Assembly (NCBI GenBank): GCA_900768045.1
Contig: CAAGBL010000049.1
Span: 1 to 31,633 of the forward strand
Source of the DNA: an uncultured Alistipes sp.
GTDB lineage: Bacteria; Bacteroidota; Bacteroidia; Bacteroidales; Rikenellaceae
Direction of reading: 5' to 3'
DNA: 31,633 bases
Part shown: positions 8,655-16,375 of the stretch, piece by piece
Layout of the letters: each line of letters starts with the position of its first letter
Position numbering within the stretch: position 1 is the first letter of the stretch
The notes under the pieces: generated by a model
What the model was told of the DNA's origin: nothing
Database searches by the model: none
The model's input: the letters and a program-made list of their open reading frames with translations, nothing else
Made by a program: the position numbers and the translations under genes

Positions 8655-10121
8655 CTAAAACTCGCCCTCTTCCTTATCGCCAATAAAGGTGTTACCAGCA
8701 TCGGTAAACCACTTGCGTATTCTTCCGCCAAATGATGGCTTCTCAGGCTTTAGTGGATCGTCGTCGTCAATATCCAATACAGGCTTTGGCTTTACTGGAT
8801 TTTGAGGCTCTGGCGTAGCAGGTGCTTGTGGCTGTGGGGTAGTGGGCTTCTGCTCCTCAACAACTGTTGTTGTGTTGTTGTAGCTCGAGAGGCCTGTTGG
8901 GCGCACTGCCGTTGGGCGTGGTGCTGCCTGCTGCTCAGGGCGTATGCCAATGGTGCATGAGCCACGCTTAGCGCCATACACCAATAATGATGCTACGGTA
9001 GCATCTGCTGGCGAGGTAATGTGCTCAAGCATCGACTCCTCTGTGAAGCCATACTCTGGGTGTACGGTGCGAGCCTCCATAATCTCGAGCTCTTGAGCAA
9101 ATAGCTTCTCGATGTCACGCATCTGTGAGCCACCGCCCGTAAGAAGCAGTGTAGGCATAAACTTTGAGCCGCAGCCCGCCTCCTTAATCTCACGACGTAT
9201 CCACTCGGCAATCTCCTTAAGACGTGCCTCGATAACTATTGCGAGGTTCTTGCGAAGGATATTCTTTGTCTGTGTGCGCTTAGGCGCCTGGAAGACGATG
9301 ATGTCGTCGGTAGCGAGTGACGAAAGTGCCGAGCCATACTGTATTTTGAGGTCTTCGATGTAGCTTGTAGGTATAGCCAAGGTCTGAATGTCGGAGTTTA
9401 TAGACTTTGCGCCAATAGGAATAGATGCCACATAGCGCACCTTGCCACCATAGAGCACCGACACGTCGGTAACACCACCACCAAAGTCAACAATAACAGC
9501 GCCGTCCTGCATGTCATCGGTTGTAGCCACGGTGTTGTGCAGAATCATGGCGTTAGGGATAATCTCCTTTACGGTAATGTCGTTGCGTTGCAAGCAGTGG
9601 CGCAGACGATCGCTCATAGCCTTGTCGCAGAGTATGAAGTTGTAGGTTGCTGATAGCATGTGGCCATAAGCGCCTACGGGCACAGCAACCTCCTTATCGT
9701 CAATCTTGTAGCGCAAAGGCTCCATGGCGATAATTGTCTCCTGCGAGTCGGGAAGTTTCACGCTCTTCATGCGGCGGTCGAGCTCGTCGACATCACGCTG
9801 AGTAATCTGGTTACTGCCATTTTTGAGGTCGTCCTGCACGTACACAAGGTCGGTAACCTGCACACAGCGCACAAAGTCGCCCGAGAGACCTGCGTAGGCC
9901 TCCGAAATCTTTATGCCGAGCTCTTTTTCGATGCGACTCTTAGCCGCAATAATGGCCTTGCTTACCATCTCGCTATTCTCAACACGTCCGGCGTTGACAC
10001 CCTCAACAGGCTCTGAGACAATACCTCGTATTGTCACAAGTCCATTGTCCTCGACGTTGCCGACAGCTATAACCACGTTAGACGAACCTACGTCTATTGC
10101 TACAATCTGCTTACCTTTCAT
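8655..10121 (-). CDS. ftsA: Cell division protein FtsA
   Basis: The actin-like ATPase that tethers FtsZ to the inner membrane and recruits later divisome proteins. The 488-residue protein begins with the phosphate-1 loop IAIDVGSSNVVIAVG-type sequence (residues 7-20). The SHS2/1C insertion characteristic of FtsA follows, then the second ATP-binding block VDFGGGVTDVSVLYGG and the LLTGGGSQM motif. A Pro/Thr-rich linker of about 60 residues leads to a likely amphipathic membrane-targeting helix (GGRIRKWFTDAGNTFIG), which is followed by seven further residues. It is longer than the E. coli protein (420 residues), mainly through this linker. It sits between ftsQ (30-base gap) and ftsZ (33-base gap). 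Confidence 0.97.
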   Translation of the reverse strand: MKGKQIVAIDVGSSNVVIAVGNVEDNGLVTIRGIVSEPVEGVNAGRVENSEMVSKAIIAAKSRIEKELGIKISEAYAGLSGDFVRCVQVTDLVYVQDDLKNGSNQITQRDVDELDRRMKSVKLPDSQETIIAMEPLRYKIDDKEVAVPVGAYGHMLSATYNFILCDKAMSDRLRHCLQRNDITVKEIIPNAMILHNTVATTDDMQDGAVIVDFGGGVTDVSVLYGGKVRYVASIPIGAKSINSDIQTLAIPTSYIEDLKIQYGSALSSLATDDIIVFQAPKRTQTKNILRKNLAIVIEARLKEIAEWIRREIKEAGCGSKFMPTLLLTGGGSQMRDIEKLFAQELEIMEARTVHPEYGFTEESMLEHITSPADATVASLLVYGAKRGSCTIGIRPEQQAAPRPTAVRPTGLSSYNNTTTVVEEQKPTTPQPQAPATPEPQNPVKPKPVLDIDDDDPLKPEKPSFGGRIRKWFTDAGNTFIGDKEEGEF

Positions 10122-10151
10122 GATATCTTAGTTTTTATCTTATTTTCTTCG

Positions 10152-11261
10152 TTACTTGCGTGGGGTGCACACAACCTGACCATCATAACGTACGCTTATG
10201 CGGCTATATTTGTCCCAGCCTACGTTGCGCAACACCTTGTCATAAAACCTGCGAACGCTCTGTAGCCTACCAGCAAGGTTGTGTGTGTTGCCTAAGTCAA
10301 TTATAAAGTCTCCTGAGCGTGGTATCATCTCGATAATGATATTACCCTTGTCGCCCGTTGTGAGCACTACTTGTGTTATCTCGGCGCTCCAGAAACTATC
10401 GGTGTTAATGAGCTTTATAAACTCTATAAAACGCCCAATATCATCATTTGCCTCACTGAGAGTCTTAACCCTCTCCTCATTACGCATCTGCTCCTCGGTG
10501 AGCTTTTCAAGCCTCTTTACAAGCTTGGCATCCTGCTCTTCGAATCGTTTTTCGTGTGCCTCTTTGAATATTGCAAGGTCGGCCTTACGTTTTTCATGCT
10601 TCTCCTTAGATACCCATATCGGCTTCTTGAGGATGCTATCCTGCACCTTTTTGTTGCGACGCTTTATCTGCTGGCGGTCGCTGTGAATAGGGTATTTCTC
10701 ATGCTCCAAAGCATCGATACGTCGTCTAAGGCTAACTATCGAGTCCTCGATATGCTGCTTGATATTACCTACAAACTCCGCACCTACAATAGGCTTGTGG
10801 GTGCCTGTAATCACAGGAACGTATGCCGCATAACCATCTGTGGCACGAAACAGTGCTCCATCGTTAGCGATATAGTGGTCGTAGTCGCCATCAACTCTCA
10901 GGCGAGCAATAGGCTCACGCTGTATTATTGTCATGTCGATACGTCCATCGTAGCTGATGTAGGCATTGGCACTCGCAATGGCGCTATGCCTCATAGCAAC
11001 TTGCTCGAGCGTAGCGAGGTTGACCTCGGCAATGCTCTTGCCCTTAGGGCTTACGCCATGCTCCGCAAACCACCTATACATCGACTTTGCATCGATGAGC
11101 ATGTGGCTACCACCGCCGTCAATGTGTATGTCGAAGCCAGTGATGCGCTGACTCTCTCTATGGTCACGGGCTCCGATATGTGCATAGAGCACCGCTACGA
11201 CTATTGCTGCGAACAATAGTACGTACCCCAGCACGATGCCTATTTTTTGAAGCCTCTTCAC
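10152..11261 (-). CDS. ftsQ: Cell division protein FtsQ with a coiled-coil insertion
   Basis: The bitopic divisome protein that links FtsA/FtsZ to the septal synthase through FtsL/FtsB. It has a short cytoplasmic tail and one transmembrane helix (about residues 8-28). A POTRA domain follows (about 40-115), then a beta domain starting near 125 with DGDYDHYIANDGALF and YVPVITG. The C-terminal block NVGWDKYSRISVRYDGQVVC matches Bacteroidetes FtsQ. Between the two halves of the beta domain, at about residues 165-272, lies a highly charged Lys/Glu/Arg helix predicted to form a coiled coil. This accounts for the 369-residue length, against roughly 240-260 expected. The murC stop is 5 bases upstream. 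Assignment relies on position in the dcw cluster as well as sequence. Confidence 0.9.
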   Translation of the reverse strand: MKRLQKIGIVLGYVLLFAAIVVAVLYAHIGARDHRESQRITGFDIHIDGGGSHMLIDAKSMYRWFAEHGVSPKGKSIAEVNLATLEQVAMRHSAIASANAYISYDGRIDMTIIQREPIARLRVDGDYDHYIANDGALFRATDGYAAYVPVITGTHKPIVGAEFVGNIKQHIEDSIVSLRRRIDALEHEKYPIHSDRQQIKRRNKKVQDSILKKPIWVSKEKHEKRKADLAIFKEAHEKRFEEQDAKLVKRLEKLTEEQMRNEERVKTLSEANDDIGRFIEFIKLINTDSFWSAEITQVVLTTGDKGNIIIEMIPRSGDFIIDLGNTHNLAGRLQSVRRFYDKVLRNVGWDKYSRISVRYDGQVVCTPRK

Positions 11262-11266
11262 TGCCC

Positions 11267-12655
11267 TTAATTACTCTTTTTGCTCAATACCTCGGCAATA
11301 CCCGAGCATGTGACGTCGATGTTTCCAGCACCAAACGTAACAACAACATCTGTGTTCATCTCTGCCAACACCTCCTTAAGCTCCTCACGCTCGTGTAGCG
11401 TCCAGCTAACGGTGAGCATGCGGCCAATCATCTCAGAGCATACACCCTCGATAGGTAGCTCACGAGCAGGATAAATAGGCACAAGCATAACCTCGTCGGC
11501 AAGCGATAGTGCCTCGGCAAACTCCGTAGCCAAATCTTTAGTGCGTGTGTAGAGGTGTGGTTGAAAAATAGCAAGCAGCCTACGACCAGGGAAGATGCCA
11601 CGTAGCGACTCGATTGTTGCACGAAGCTCCTCGGGGTGGTGGGCATAGTCGTCGATATATACTTGCTTAGGGGTGTTTACATATACCTCCATGCGGCGCT
11701 TAACGCCCTCGAACTCACGCAATGCCTTGCGCACAGCCTCCTTGTCGAATGGCTTGCCCTCAATCTTTGCTGCGCACCACAACATAGCCACGGCAGCCAC
11801 AGCATTCTCGATATGCACCTTGCCCAAGATGCCAAGCTCGCAATCATCGATGCAAGAGTCAGGAAGTACGATGTCGTAGAGGTAGTGACCACCCTCAATG
11901 AGGCGGATATTCTCGGCATGGAAGTCGCCACCACAGTCACACGAGTAACGATATAGCTTACGCTCTGAGGTGTCGAACTTAAGTTCTACGCCCTGCTTGA
12001 GGATAAGAGCACCTCCCGCCTTAATCTGCGATGCAAACTCCTCGAATGCCTCCTTCACAGCCTCCACTGTGCCGTAGATGTCGAGGTGGTCGGCATCTAT
12101 CGCAGTGATTACGGAGATATCGGGGTGTAGGCGCAAGAATGAGCGGTCATACTCATCGGCCTCGACAACAAGTCTGCGACCCTCGCCCAAGACAAGGTTT
12201 GACGAGAAGTTGCGAGATATGCCACCCAAGAAGGCGTTACCCTCGCCCGCTGCGGCATGGTTGAGCCACGCTGCAAGTGTTGAGGTTGTGGTCTTGCCAT
12301 GAGTGCCCGCTACAGCCATACACAGCTTACCCTCGGACAATACGCCAAGCATCTGTGAACGCTTCTCGATAGTGTAGCCCCTCTCACGTAGCCATGCCCA
12401 TTCACGATGGTCGCCAGGAATTGCTGGCGTGAGCACAACAAGCGTATCCTCTGCCGAGCGCATAGCCTCAGGGATAAGCTCGGGATCGTCCTCGTAGTGA
12501 ATAGCGGCACCCTCGCTCTCGAGCTCACGTGTTAGGGGCGTTGCTGTGCGGTCGTAGCCCGCAACAGCATAGCCCTCATGCATAAAGTATCGGGCAATGG
12601 CACTCATGCCAATACCGCCAATACCGAGAAAATATATGTTTTTCAACTCCTTCAT
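11267..12655 (-). CDS. murC: UDP-N-acetylmuramate--L-alanine ligase
   Basis: MurC adds L-alanine to UDP-MurNAc with ATP, the first amino-acid step of peptidoglycan precursor synthesis in the cytoplasm. The 462-residue protein has the UDP-binding Rossmann motif GIGGIGMSAIARYF (residues 11-24). The ATP P-loop GTHGKTTT (117-124) comes next, then the Mur ligase central block VVEADEYDRSFLRLHPD. The C-terminal motifs include IDDYAHHPEELRATI and FQPHLYTRT. Length is typical. It starts 3 bases after murG stops, and ftsQ starts 5 bases after it ends, so it is firmly in one transcription unit. Confidence 0.97.
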   Translation of the reverse strand: MKELKNIYFLGIGGIGMSAIARYFMHEGYAVAGYDRTATPLTRELESEGAAIHYEDDPELIPEAMRSAEDTLVVLTPAIPGDHREWAWLRERGYTIEKRSQMLGVLSEGKLCMAVAGTHGKTTTSTLAAWLNHAAAGEGNAFLGGISRNFSSNLVLGEGRRLVVEADEYDRSFLRLHPDISVITAIDADHLDIYGTVEAVKEAFEEFASQIKAGGALILKQGVELKFDTSERKLYRYSCDCGGDFHAENIRLIEGGHYLYDIVLPDSCIDDCELGILGKVHIENAVAAVAMLWCAAKIEGKPFDKEAVRKALREFEGVKRRMEVYVNTPKQVYIDDYAHHPEELRATIESLRGIFPGRRLLAIFQPHLYTRTKDLATEFAEALSLADEVMLVPIYPARELPIEGVCSEMIGRMLTVSWTLHEREELKEVLAEMNTDVVVTFGAGNIDVTCSGIAEVLSKKSN

Positions 12656-12658
12656 ACT

Positions 12659-13783
12659 CTATTTCTGAGCCTTTGTTAGCTCACTCTCTATCTCTCGAAC
12701 AACTCGCTCTGCTGCGTCCGATATCGCCATCTTTGCGATATTCTCTCGCAACTGCGCAAGTCTCTCTCTGTTTGCGACCAACTCCAAGGCTACGGCCATA
12801 CCACGCTGCACAGCCTCGCTGTCGGGAACGATGGCTGCTGCACCCTTCTCCACAAGTGCCATGGCATTCTTTGTCTGGTGGTCCTCCGATACGTTGGGTG
12901 ATGGCACAAATACCGTAGGCTTAGCCACGAGGCATAGCTCCGATACGGTGCAAGCACCACTTCGTGAAATTGCCACATCTGCGGCAGCATAGGCATAGTC
13001 CATGCGGTCGATAAATGCTCCCTGCCAGATATTCTTTGTTGGGTGCTCCTTGAGGAACTCCTGCATCTCTCGCTCATAGAACTTACCCGTCTGCCAGATA
13101 ACCTGCACGGGAGCCTCGCCATCGAGTGTTCGTATCCACGCTTTCATCATTTCGTTGAGGGTGCGTGTGCCGAGCGAGCCACCAACGCACATGATAACGG
13201 GAAGAGCGTCGTTAAAGCCGTAGTAGGCGAGTGCCTCCTGTTTGTTACCCGCATCTGCCGAGAAGCGACCACGTAGTGGGTTACCTGTCATGACAATTCT
13301 GTCGGCAGGGAAGAACCTATCCATCTTGTCGTAGGCTACGCAGATGCGCTTGGCACGCTTCGCCAAGAATTTGTTGGTTAGTCCGGCGTATGAGTTCTGC
13401 TCCTGAATAATTGTTGGAATGCCGAGGCTCTGCGCTGCACGCAACACGGGCGCTGAGGCGTAGCCACCAAAGCCAACAACGATGTCGGCATCAAACTTAC
13501 GAATTACGCTCTTTGCCTGGTGTAGGCTCTTTAGCACCTTGAAAGGTGCTGCGAGGTTGTTAAGGATATTCGAAAGGTTTAGCTTGCGCTGAAGGCCCAC
13601 CACTGGGAGTCCCTCAATGCGGTAGCCGAGAGCTGGGATTTTGTCCATCTCCATCTTGCCTTCGGCACCTACAAACAGAATCTCTACCTCGCTGCCAAAC
13701 TTGCGCTTTAGCGCCTCGGCAACGGCAACTGCTGGATATATGTGTCCTCCGGTACCACCACCAGAGAGAATTACTCGCTTCAT
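12659..13783 (-). CDS. murG: UDP-GlcNAc:MurNAc-pentapeptide-undecaprenyl GlcNAc transferase
   Basis: MurG converts lipid I to lipid II at the cytoplasmic face of the inner membrane. The 374-residue GT-B fold protein has the N-terminal Gly-rich loop SGGGTGGHIYPA (residues 7-18) and the second loop VGFGGYASAPVL. The donor-site motifs GGSLGTRTLNE, SRSGACTVSEL and PSPNVSEDHQTKNA are also seen. It is the first gene of the block, preceded by its own promoter and a leader of about 120 bases. The genes that usually come before it in this phylum (mraY, murD, ftsW) are absent, because transketolase lies directly upstream. Its product acts on the undecaprenyl carrier whose synthesis depends on UppS, also encoded in this window. 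Confidence 0.97.
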   Translation of the reverse strand: MKRVILSGGGTGGHIYPAVAVAEALKRKFGSEVEILFVGAEGKMEMDKIPALGYRIEGLPVVGLQRKLNLSNILNNLAAPFKVLKSLHQAKSVIRKFDADIVVGFGGYASAPVLRAAQSLGIPTIIQEQNSYAGLTNKFLAKRAKRICVAYDKMDRFFPADRIVMTGNPLRGRFSADAGNKQEALAYYGFNDALPVIMCVGGSLGTRTLNEMMKAWIRTLDGEAPVQVIWQTGKFYEREMQEFLKEHPTKNIWQGAFIDRMDYAYAAADVAISRSGACTVSELCLVAKPTVFVPSPNVSEDHQTKNAMALVEKGAAAIVPDSEAVQRGMAVALELVANRERLAQLRENIAKMAISDAAERVVREIESELTKAQK

Positions 13784-13857
13784 CTGCTCGAAATTTTAGA
13801 GCCTTGCCACATCGCAAAATGCGACCACGCTCATTGCGTAAAAACGTGATTTACAAC

Positions 13858-13876
13858 GCATTATGCCTAATAATGC
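13858..13876 (-). promoter_or_regulatory. Perfect hairpin in the murG leader
   Basis: GCATTAT-GCCTA-ATAATGC (plus-strand reading) is a perfect 7-bp stem with a five-base loop. It lies inside the predicted murG 5' leader, about 75-95 bases upstream of the start codon. No U tract follows and it does not match a riboswitch known to me. It could be a regulatory leader structure or a protein-binding palindrome. Confidence 0.35.
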
Positions 13877-13910
13877 TGACATTGGGAGATATGTCTGCAA
13901 TTTCACCCTA

Positions 13911-13941
13911 CAAAATTATGAATTATCAGCCGAAAATACAA
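13911..13941 (-). promoter_or_regulatory. Promoter of the murG-tatD gene block
   Basis: Read on the minus strand, a TTG (13939-13941) is followed after 20 bases by TAATTTTG (13911-13918). This fits the Bacteroidetes arrangement of a -33 TTG/TTTG and a -7 TAnnTTTG. The transcript would start near 13905, leaving a leader of about 120 bases before murG. It lies downstream of the transketolase terminator, as expected for an independent unit. Confidence 0.65.
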
Positions 13942-14000
13942 GACGATTTTAATAGTTTTTTCAAAAATTTTGCGCTAAGTTTTTGGTGGCTATGCGTAGC

Positions 14001-14047
14001 ATAAAAAAGATGCGAACACCGACAACTATTGCGTGTCGGTGTTCACA
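14001..14047 (-). terminator. Rho-independent terminator after transketolase
   Basis: The arms GAACACCGACA (14014-14024) and TGTCGGTGTTC (14034-14044) form a perfect 11-bp stem with a nine-base loop. On the minus strand it is followed by a run of six T residues (14003-14008). It starts about 50 bases past the transketolase stop and separates that gene from the murG promoter. Confidence 0.88.
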
Positions 14048-14094
14048 TTTTTGATGTTGACTTCTAAAGAGTAATCTCGTCGAAAATCACATGA

Positions 14095-16119
14095 CTATTT
14101 AAGCATTGCCTTAACCTCAGCTGCTACGGTTGTGCCGTTGTAGCCGAACTTCTCGTCAAGCACCTTGAAAGGAGCTGAGTAGCCGAAGTGGTCGAAGCCG
14201 TGGATAAAGCCATTCTCGCCAACCAAACCAACGAGGTTGATTGATAGGCCAGAGGTCATACCGTAGCGTGGAAGGTTGCCAAGAACCTCTGCCTGATACT
14301 CCTTTGACTGGTCACGGAACAAGCCCTCAGAAGGGATTGAAACAACACGTGTTGCGATGCCCTCAGATGCCAAAATCTCGGCACCCTCAACCAAAGTCGA
14401 AACCTCTGAGCCAGTGGCGATAAGCGTAACCTTAGCATCCTTATTCTCGATAACTACGTAGCCACCCTTCTCAGCCTTCATAGCCTCCTCACGACGTGAC
14501 TTGCCGCTGATTGCTGGAAGCGACTTGATGTTCTGACGAGAGAGGATAAGAGCCACTGGGCGATTCTCCTCCATAGCCATCTTCCATGCAGCTACAGTCT
14601 CCTCCGAGTCTGCTGGGCGAAGAACGAGCATTGAGCGCTCGCCAGAGTGGTTGCGGAGGTGCTCCATAAGGCGAATCTGTGCCTCGTGCTCAACAGGCTC
14701 GTGGGTAGGGCCGTCCTCACCAACACGGAATGAGTCGTGTGTCCAGATGTATACTACCTTCTTCTCCATGAGAGCCGAGAGACGTACTGCTGGCTTCATG
14801 TAGTCAGAGAATACGAAGAATGTACCGCAAGCAGGAATGATACCACCGTGAAGAGCCATACCATTCATCACGCAAGCCATTGTAAGCTCGGCAACACCTG
14901 CCTGGAAGAACTGACCAGTAAAGTCTCCCTTAGTGAAAGCCTTAGTCTTCTTGAGGAAGCCGTCAGTCTTATCTGAGTTAGAGAGGTCGGCAGATGAAAC
15001 TACCATGTTCTCAACGTGCTCGGCGAAGTATGAAAGCATGTTTGCTGAAGCAGCACGTGTAGCCTGGTCTGGCTTAACCTCGATTGCTGAGTAGTCGATC
15101 TCAGGAAGCTTGCCAGAGTAGAAGTTGTCCATCTTCTCAGCGAGTGCTGGGTTCTCGTTGCGCCAAGCAGCCTCCACTGCCTTAATCTCCTTAGCCCAAG
15201 CACGCAACTCCTCACGACGTGCAGCGTAAACCTCTTTCGACTCCTCGAATACTGCGAATGGCTTGTCAGGGTTACCGCCGAGGTTCTTGATGGTTGCAGC
15301 GATGTCTGCGCCAGCAGCTGTAAGTGGCTGACCGTGAGTAGATACCTGGTTCTCGAAGCTTGTGCCATCAGCCTTGCGAGCACCATAACCCATGATGGTC
15401 TTACCGATGATGAGTGTAGGGCGCTCAGTCTCTGCATTTGCAGCCTTCAAAGCGGCACGAATCTCGTCGATAGACTGGCCATTAACTGTGATTACGTTCC
15501 AGTTCCAAGCCTTATACTTCATCTCGATATCCTCTGTGTCAACCTCGTCACACTTTGTAGATAGCTGGATGTTGTTTGAGTCGTAGTACATGATAAGGTT
15601 TGCCAAGCCGAGGTGGCCAGCGATACGACCTACGCCCTGAGAGATCTCCTCCTGAACAGCACCGTCAGAGATGAATGCGTATGTCTTGTGAGCCATCCAC
15701 TCGCCAAAGCGAGCAACCATGAAGCGCTCAGCAATAGCAGCACCAACAGCCATAGCGTGGCCCTGACCAAGAGGGCCTGATGTGTTCTCCACACCACGCA
15801 TTACGTCAACCTCTGGGTGACCAGGAGTTACGCTGCCCCACTGACGCAACGACTGCAAGTCCTCAGTCGAGTAATTGCCTGCAAGTGAGAGCACTGCGTA
15901 GAGCATTGGTGACATGTGGCCAGGATCAAGGAACAGACGGTCACGGTGTGGATAAGCCATGTTATCTGGGTCGTAACGAAGGAACTCAGTGTAGAGTACG
16001 TTGATGAAATCTGCACCGCCCATAGCACCGCCTGGGTGACCAGATTTTGCCTTCTCGACCATCGAAGCAGCCAAAATACGAATGTTGTCGGCTGCACGCT
16101 GAAGTTTGTTGTTCTGCAT
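14095..16119 (-). CDS. tkt: Transketolase
   Basis: Thiamine-diphosphate enzyme moving two-carbon ketol units between sugars in the non-oxidative pentose phosphate pathway. The 674-residue length is normal for the bacterial full-length enzyme. N-terminal motifs include KSGHPGGAMGGADF, HRDRLFLDPGHMSPMLYA, and GPLGQGHAMAVGAA, followed by the cofactor region YDSNNIQLS. The pyrimidine domain contains HDSFRVGEDGPTHEPVEHEAQ, which matches the classic GEDGPTHQP signature. The ATG at 16119 follows a leader of about 68 bases from a TATCTTTG box. The gene diverges from pgk, placing two carbon-metabolism genes on one intergenic region. Codon use looks biased toward few synonymous codons, as in highly expressed genes. 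Confidence 0.97.
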   Translation of the reverse strand: MQNNKLQRAADNIRILAASMVEKAKSGHPGGAMGGADFINVLYTEFLRYDPDNMAYPHRDRLFLDPGHMSPMLYAVLSLAGNYSTEDLQSLRQWGSVTPGHPEVDVMRGVENTSGPLGQGHAMAVGAAIAERFMVARFGEWMAHKTYAFISDGAVQEEISQGVGRIAGHLGLANLIMYYDSNNIQLSTKCDEVDTEDIEMKYKAWNWNVITVNGQSIDEIRAALKAANAETERPTLIIGKTIMGYGARKADGTSFENQVSTHGQPLTAAGADIAATIKNLGGNPDKPFAVFEESKEVYAARREELRAWAKEIKAVEAAWRNENPALAEKMDNFYSGKLPEIDYSAIEVKPDQATRAASANMLSYFAEHVENMVVSSADLSNSDKTDGFLKKTKAFTKGDFTGQFFQAGVAELTMACVMNGMALHGGIIPACGTFFVFSDYMKPAVRLSALMEKKVVYIWTHDSFRVGEDGPTHEPVEHEAQIRLMEHLRNHSGERSMLVLRPADSEETVAAWKMAMEENRPVALILSRQNIKSLPAISGKSRREEAMKAEKGGYVVIENKDAKVTLIATGSEVSTLVEGAEILASEGIATRVVSIPSEGLFRDQSKEYQAEVLGNLPRYGMTSGLSINLVGLVGENGFIHGFDHFGYSAPFKVLDEKFGYNGTTVAAEVKAMLK

Positions 16120-16193
16120 AGTTGTATGTGATATTAAATTAAATTTTTTGTGTCTAACGTCGGGGGTTACCTTGGGTAAGGTTAATAATCATA

Positions 16194-16201
16194 CAAAGAT
16201 A
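16194..16201 (-). promoter_or_regulatory. -7 promoter box for transketolase
   Basis: The minus strand reads TATCTTTG, matching TAnnTTTG exactly. It predicts a start near 16187 and a 68-base leader. A TTG (CAA at 16214-16216 on the plus strand) lies 12 bases upstream of the box, closer than the usual 19-21. Confidence 0.6.
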
Positions 16202-16327
16202 AGTAAACTTTTGCAATGATAGCCACTAAATCAACTATTTTTCTCGAAAATTAATTTTTGACACGATATTTGATGTTTTGCCTTAATTATTATATAGGTA
16301 TCGAGTGCAGTGTTTGAAAAAAAGTTT

Positions 16328-16335
16328 TAACTTTG
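16328..16335 (+). promoter_or_regulatory. -7 promoter box for pgk
   Basis: TAACTTTG matches the Bacteroidetes -7 consensus. With initiation about 7 bases downstream, the pgk leader would be about 34 bases. A TTTG at 16313-16316 is only 11 bases upstream, closer than the usual spacing, so the -33 element is uncertain. Confidence 0.62.
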
Positions 16336-16375
16336 CATCGTATATGTGCTTATTATAAACCAAAAAATATTTGTT

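Noticed and set aside
10371..11219. A 282-codon plus-strand open frame antisense to ftsQ
   Set aside because: It lies wholly inside ftsQ, its translation is Leu/Cys/Tyr-rich without domain features, and the minus-strand frame has clear FtsQ homology and operon context.
13804..14004. A 66-codon plus-strand frame between murG and transketolase
   Set aside because: It crosses the murG promoter and leader, has no ribosome-binding site and no protein-like composition.
16276..16316. TTTG/TTG elements upstream of pgk as -33 boxes
   Set aside because: The TTTG at 16313 is 11 bases from the -7 box and the TTTTG near 16276 is about 48 bases away. Neither fits the usual 19-21 spacing, so only the -7 box was annotated.
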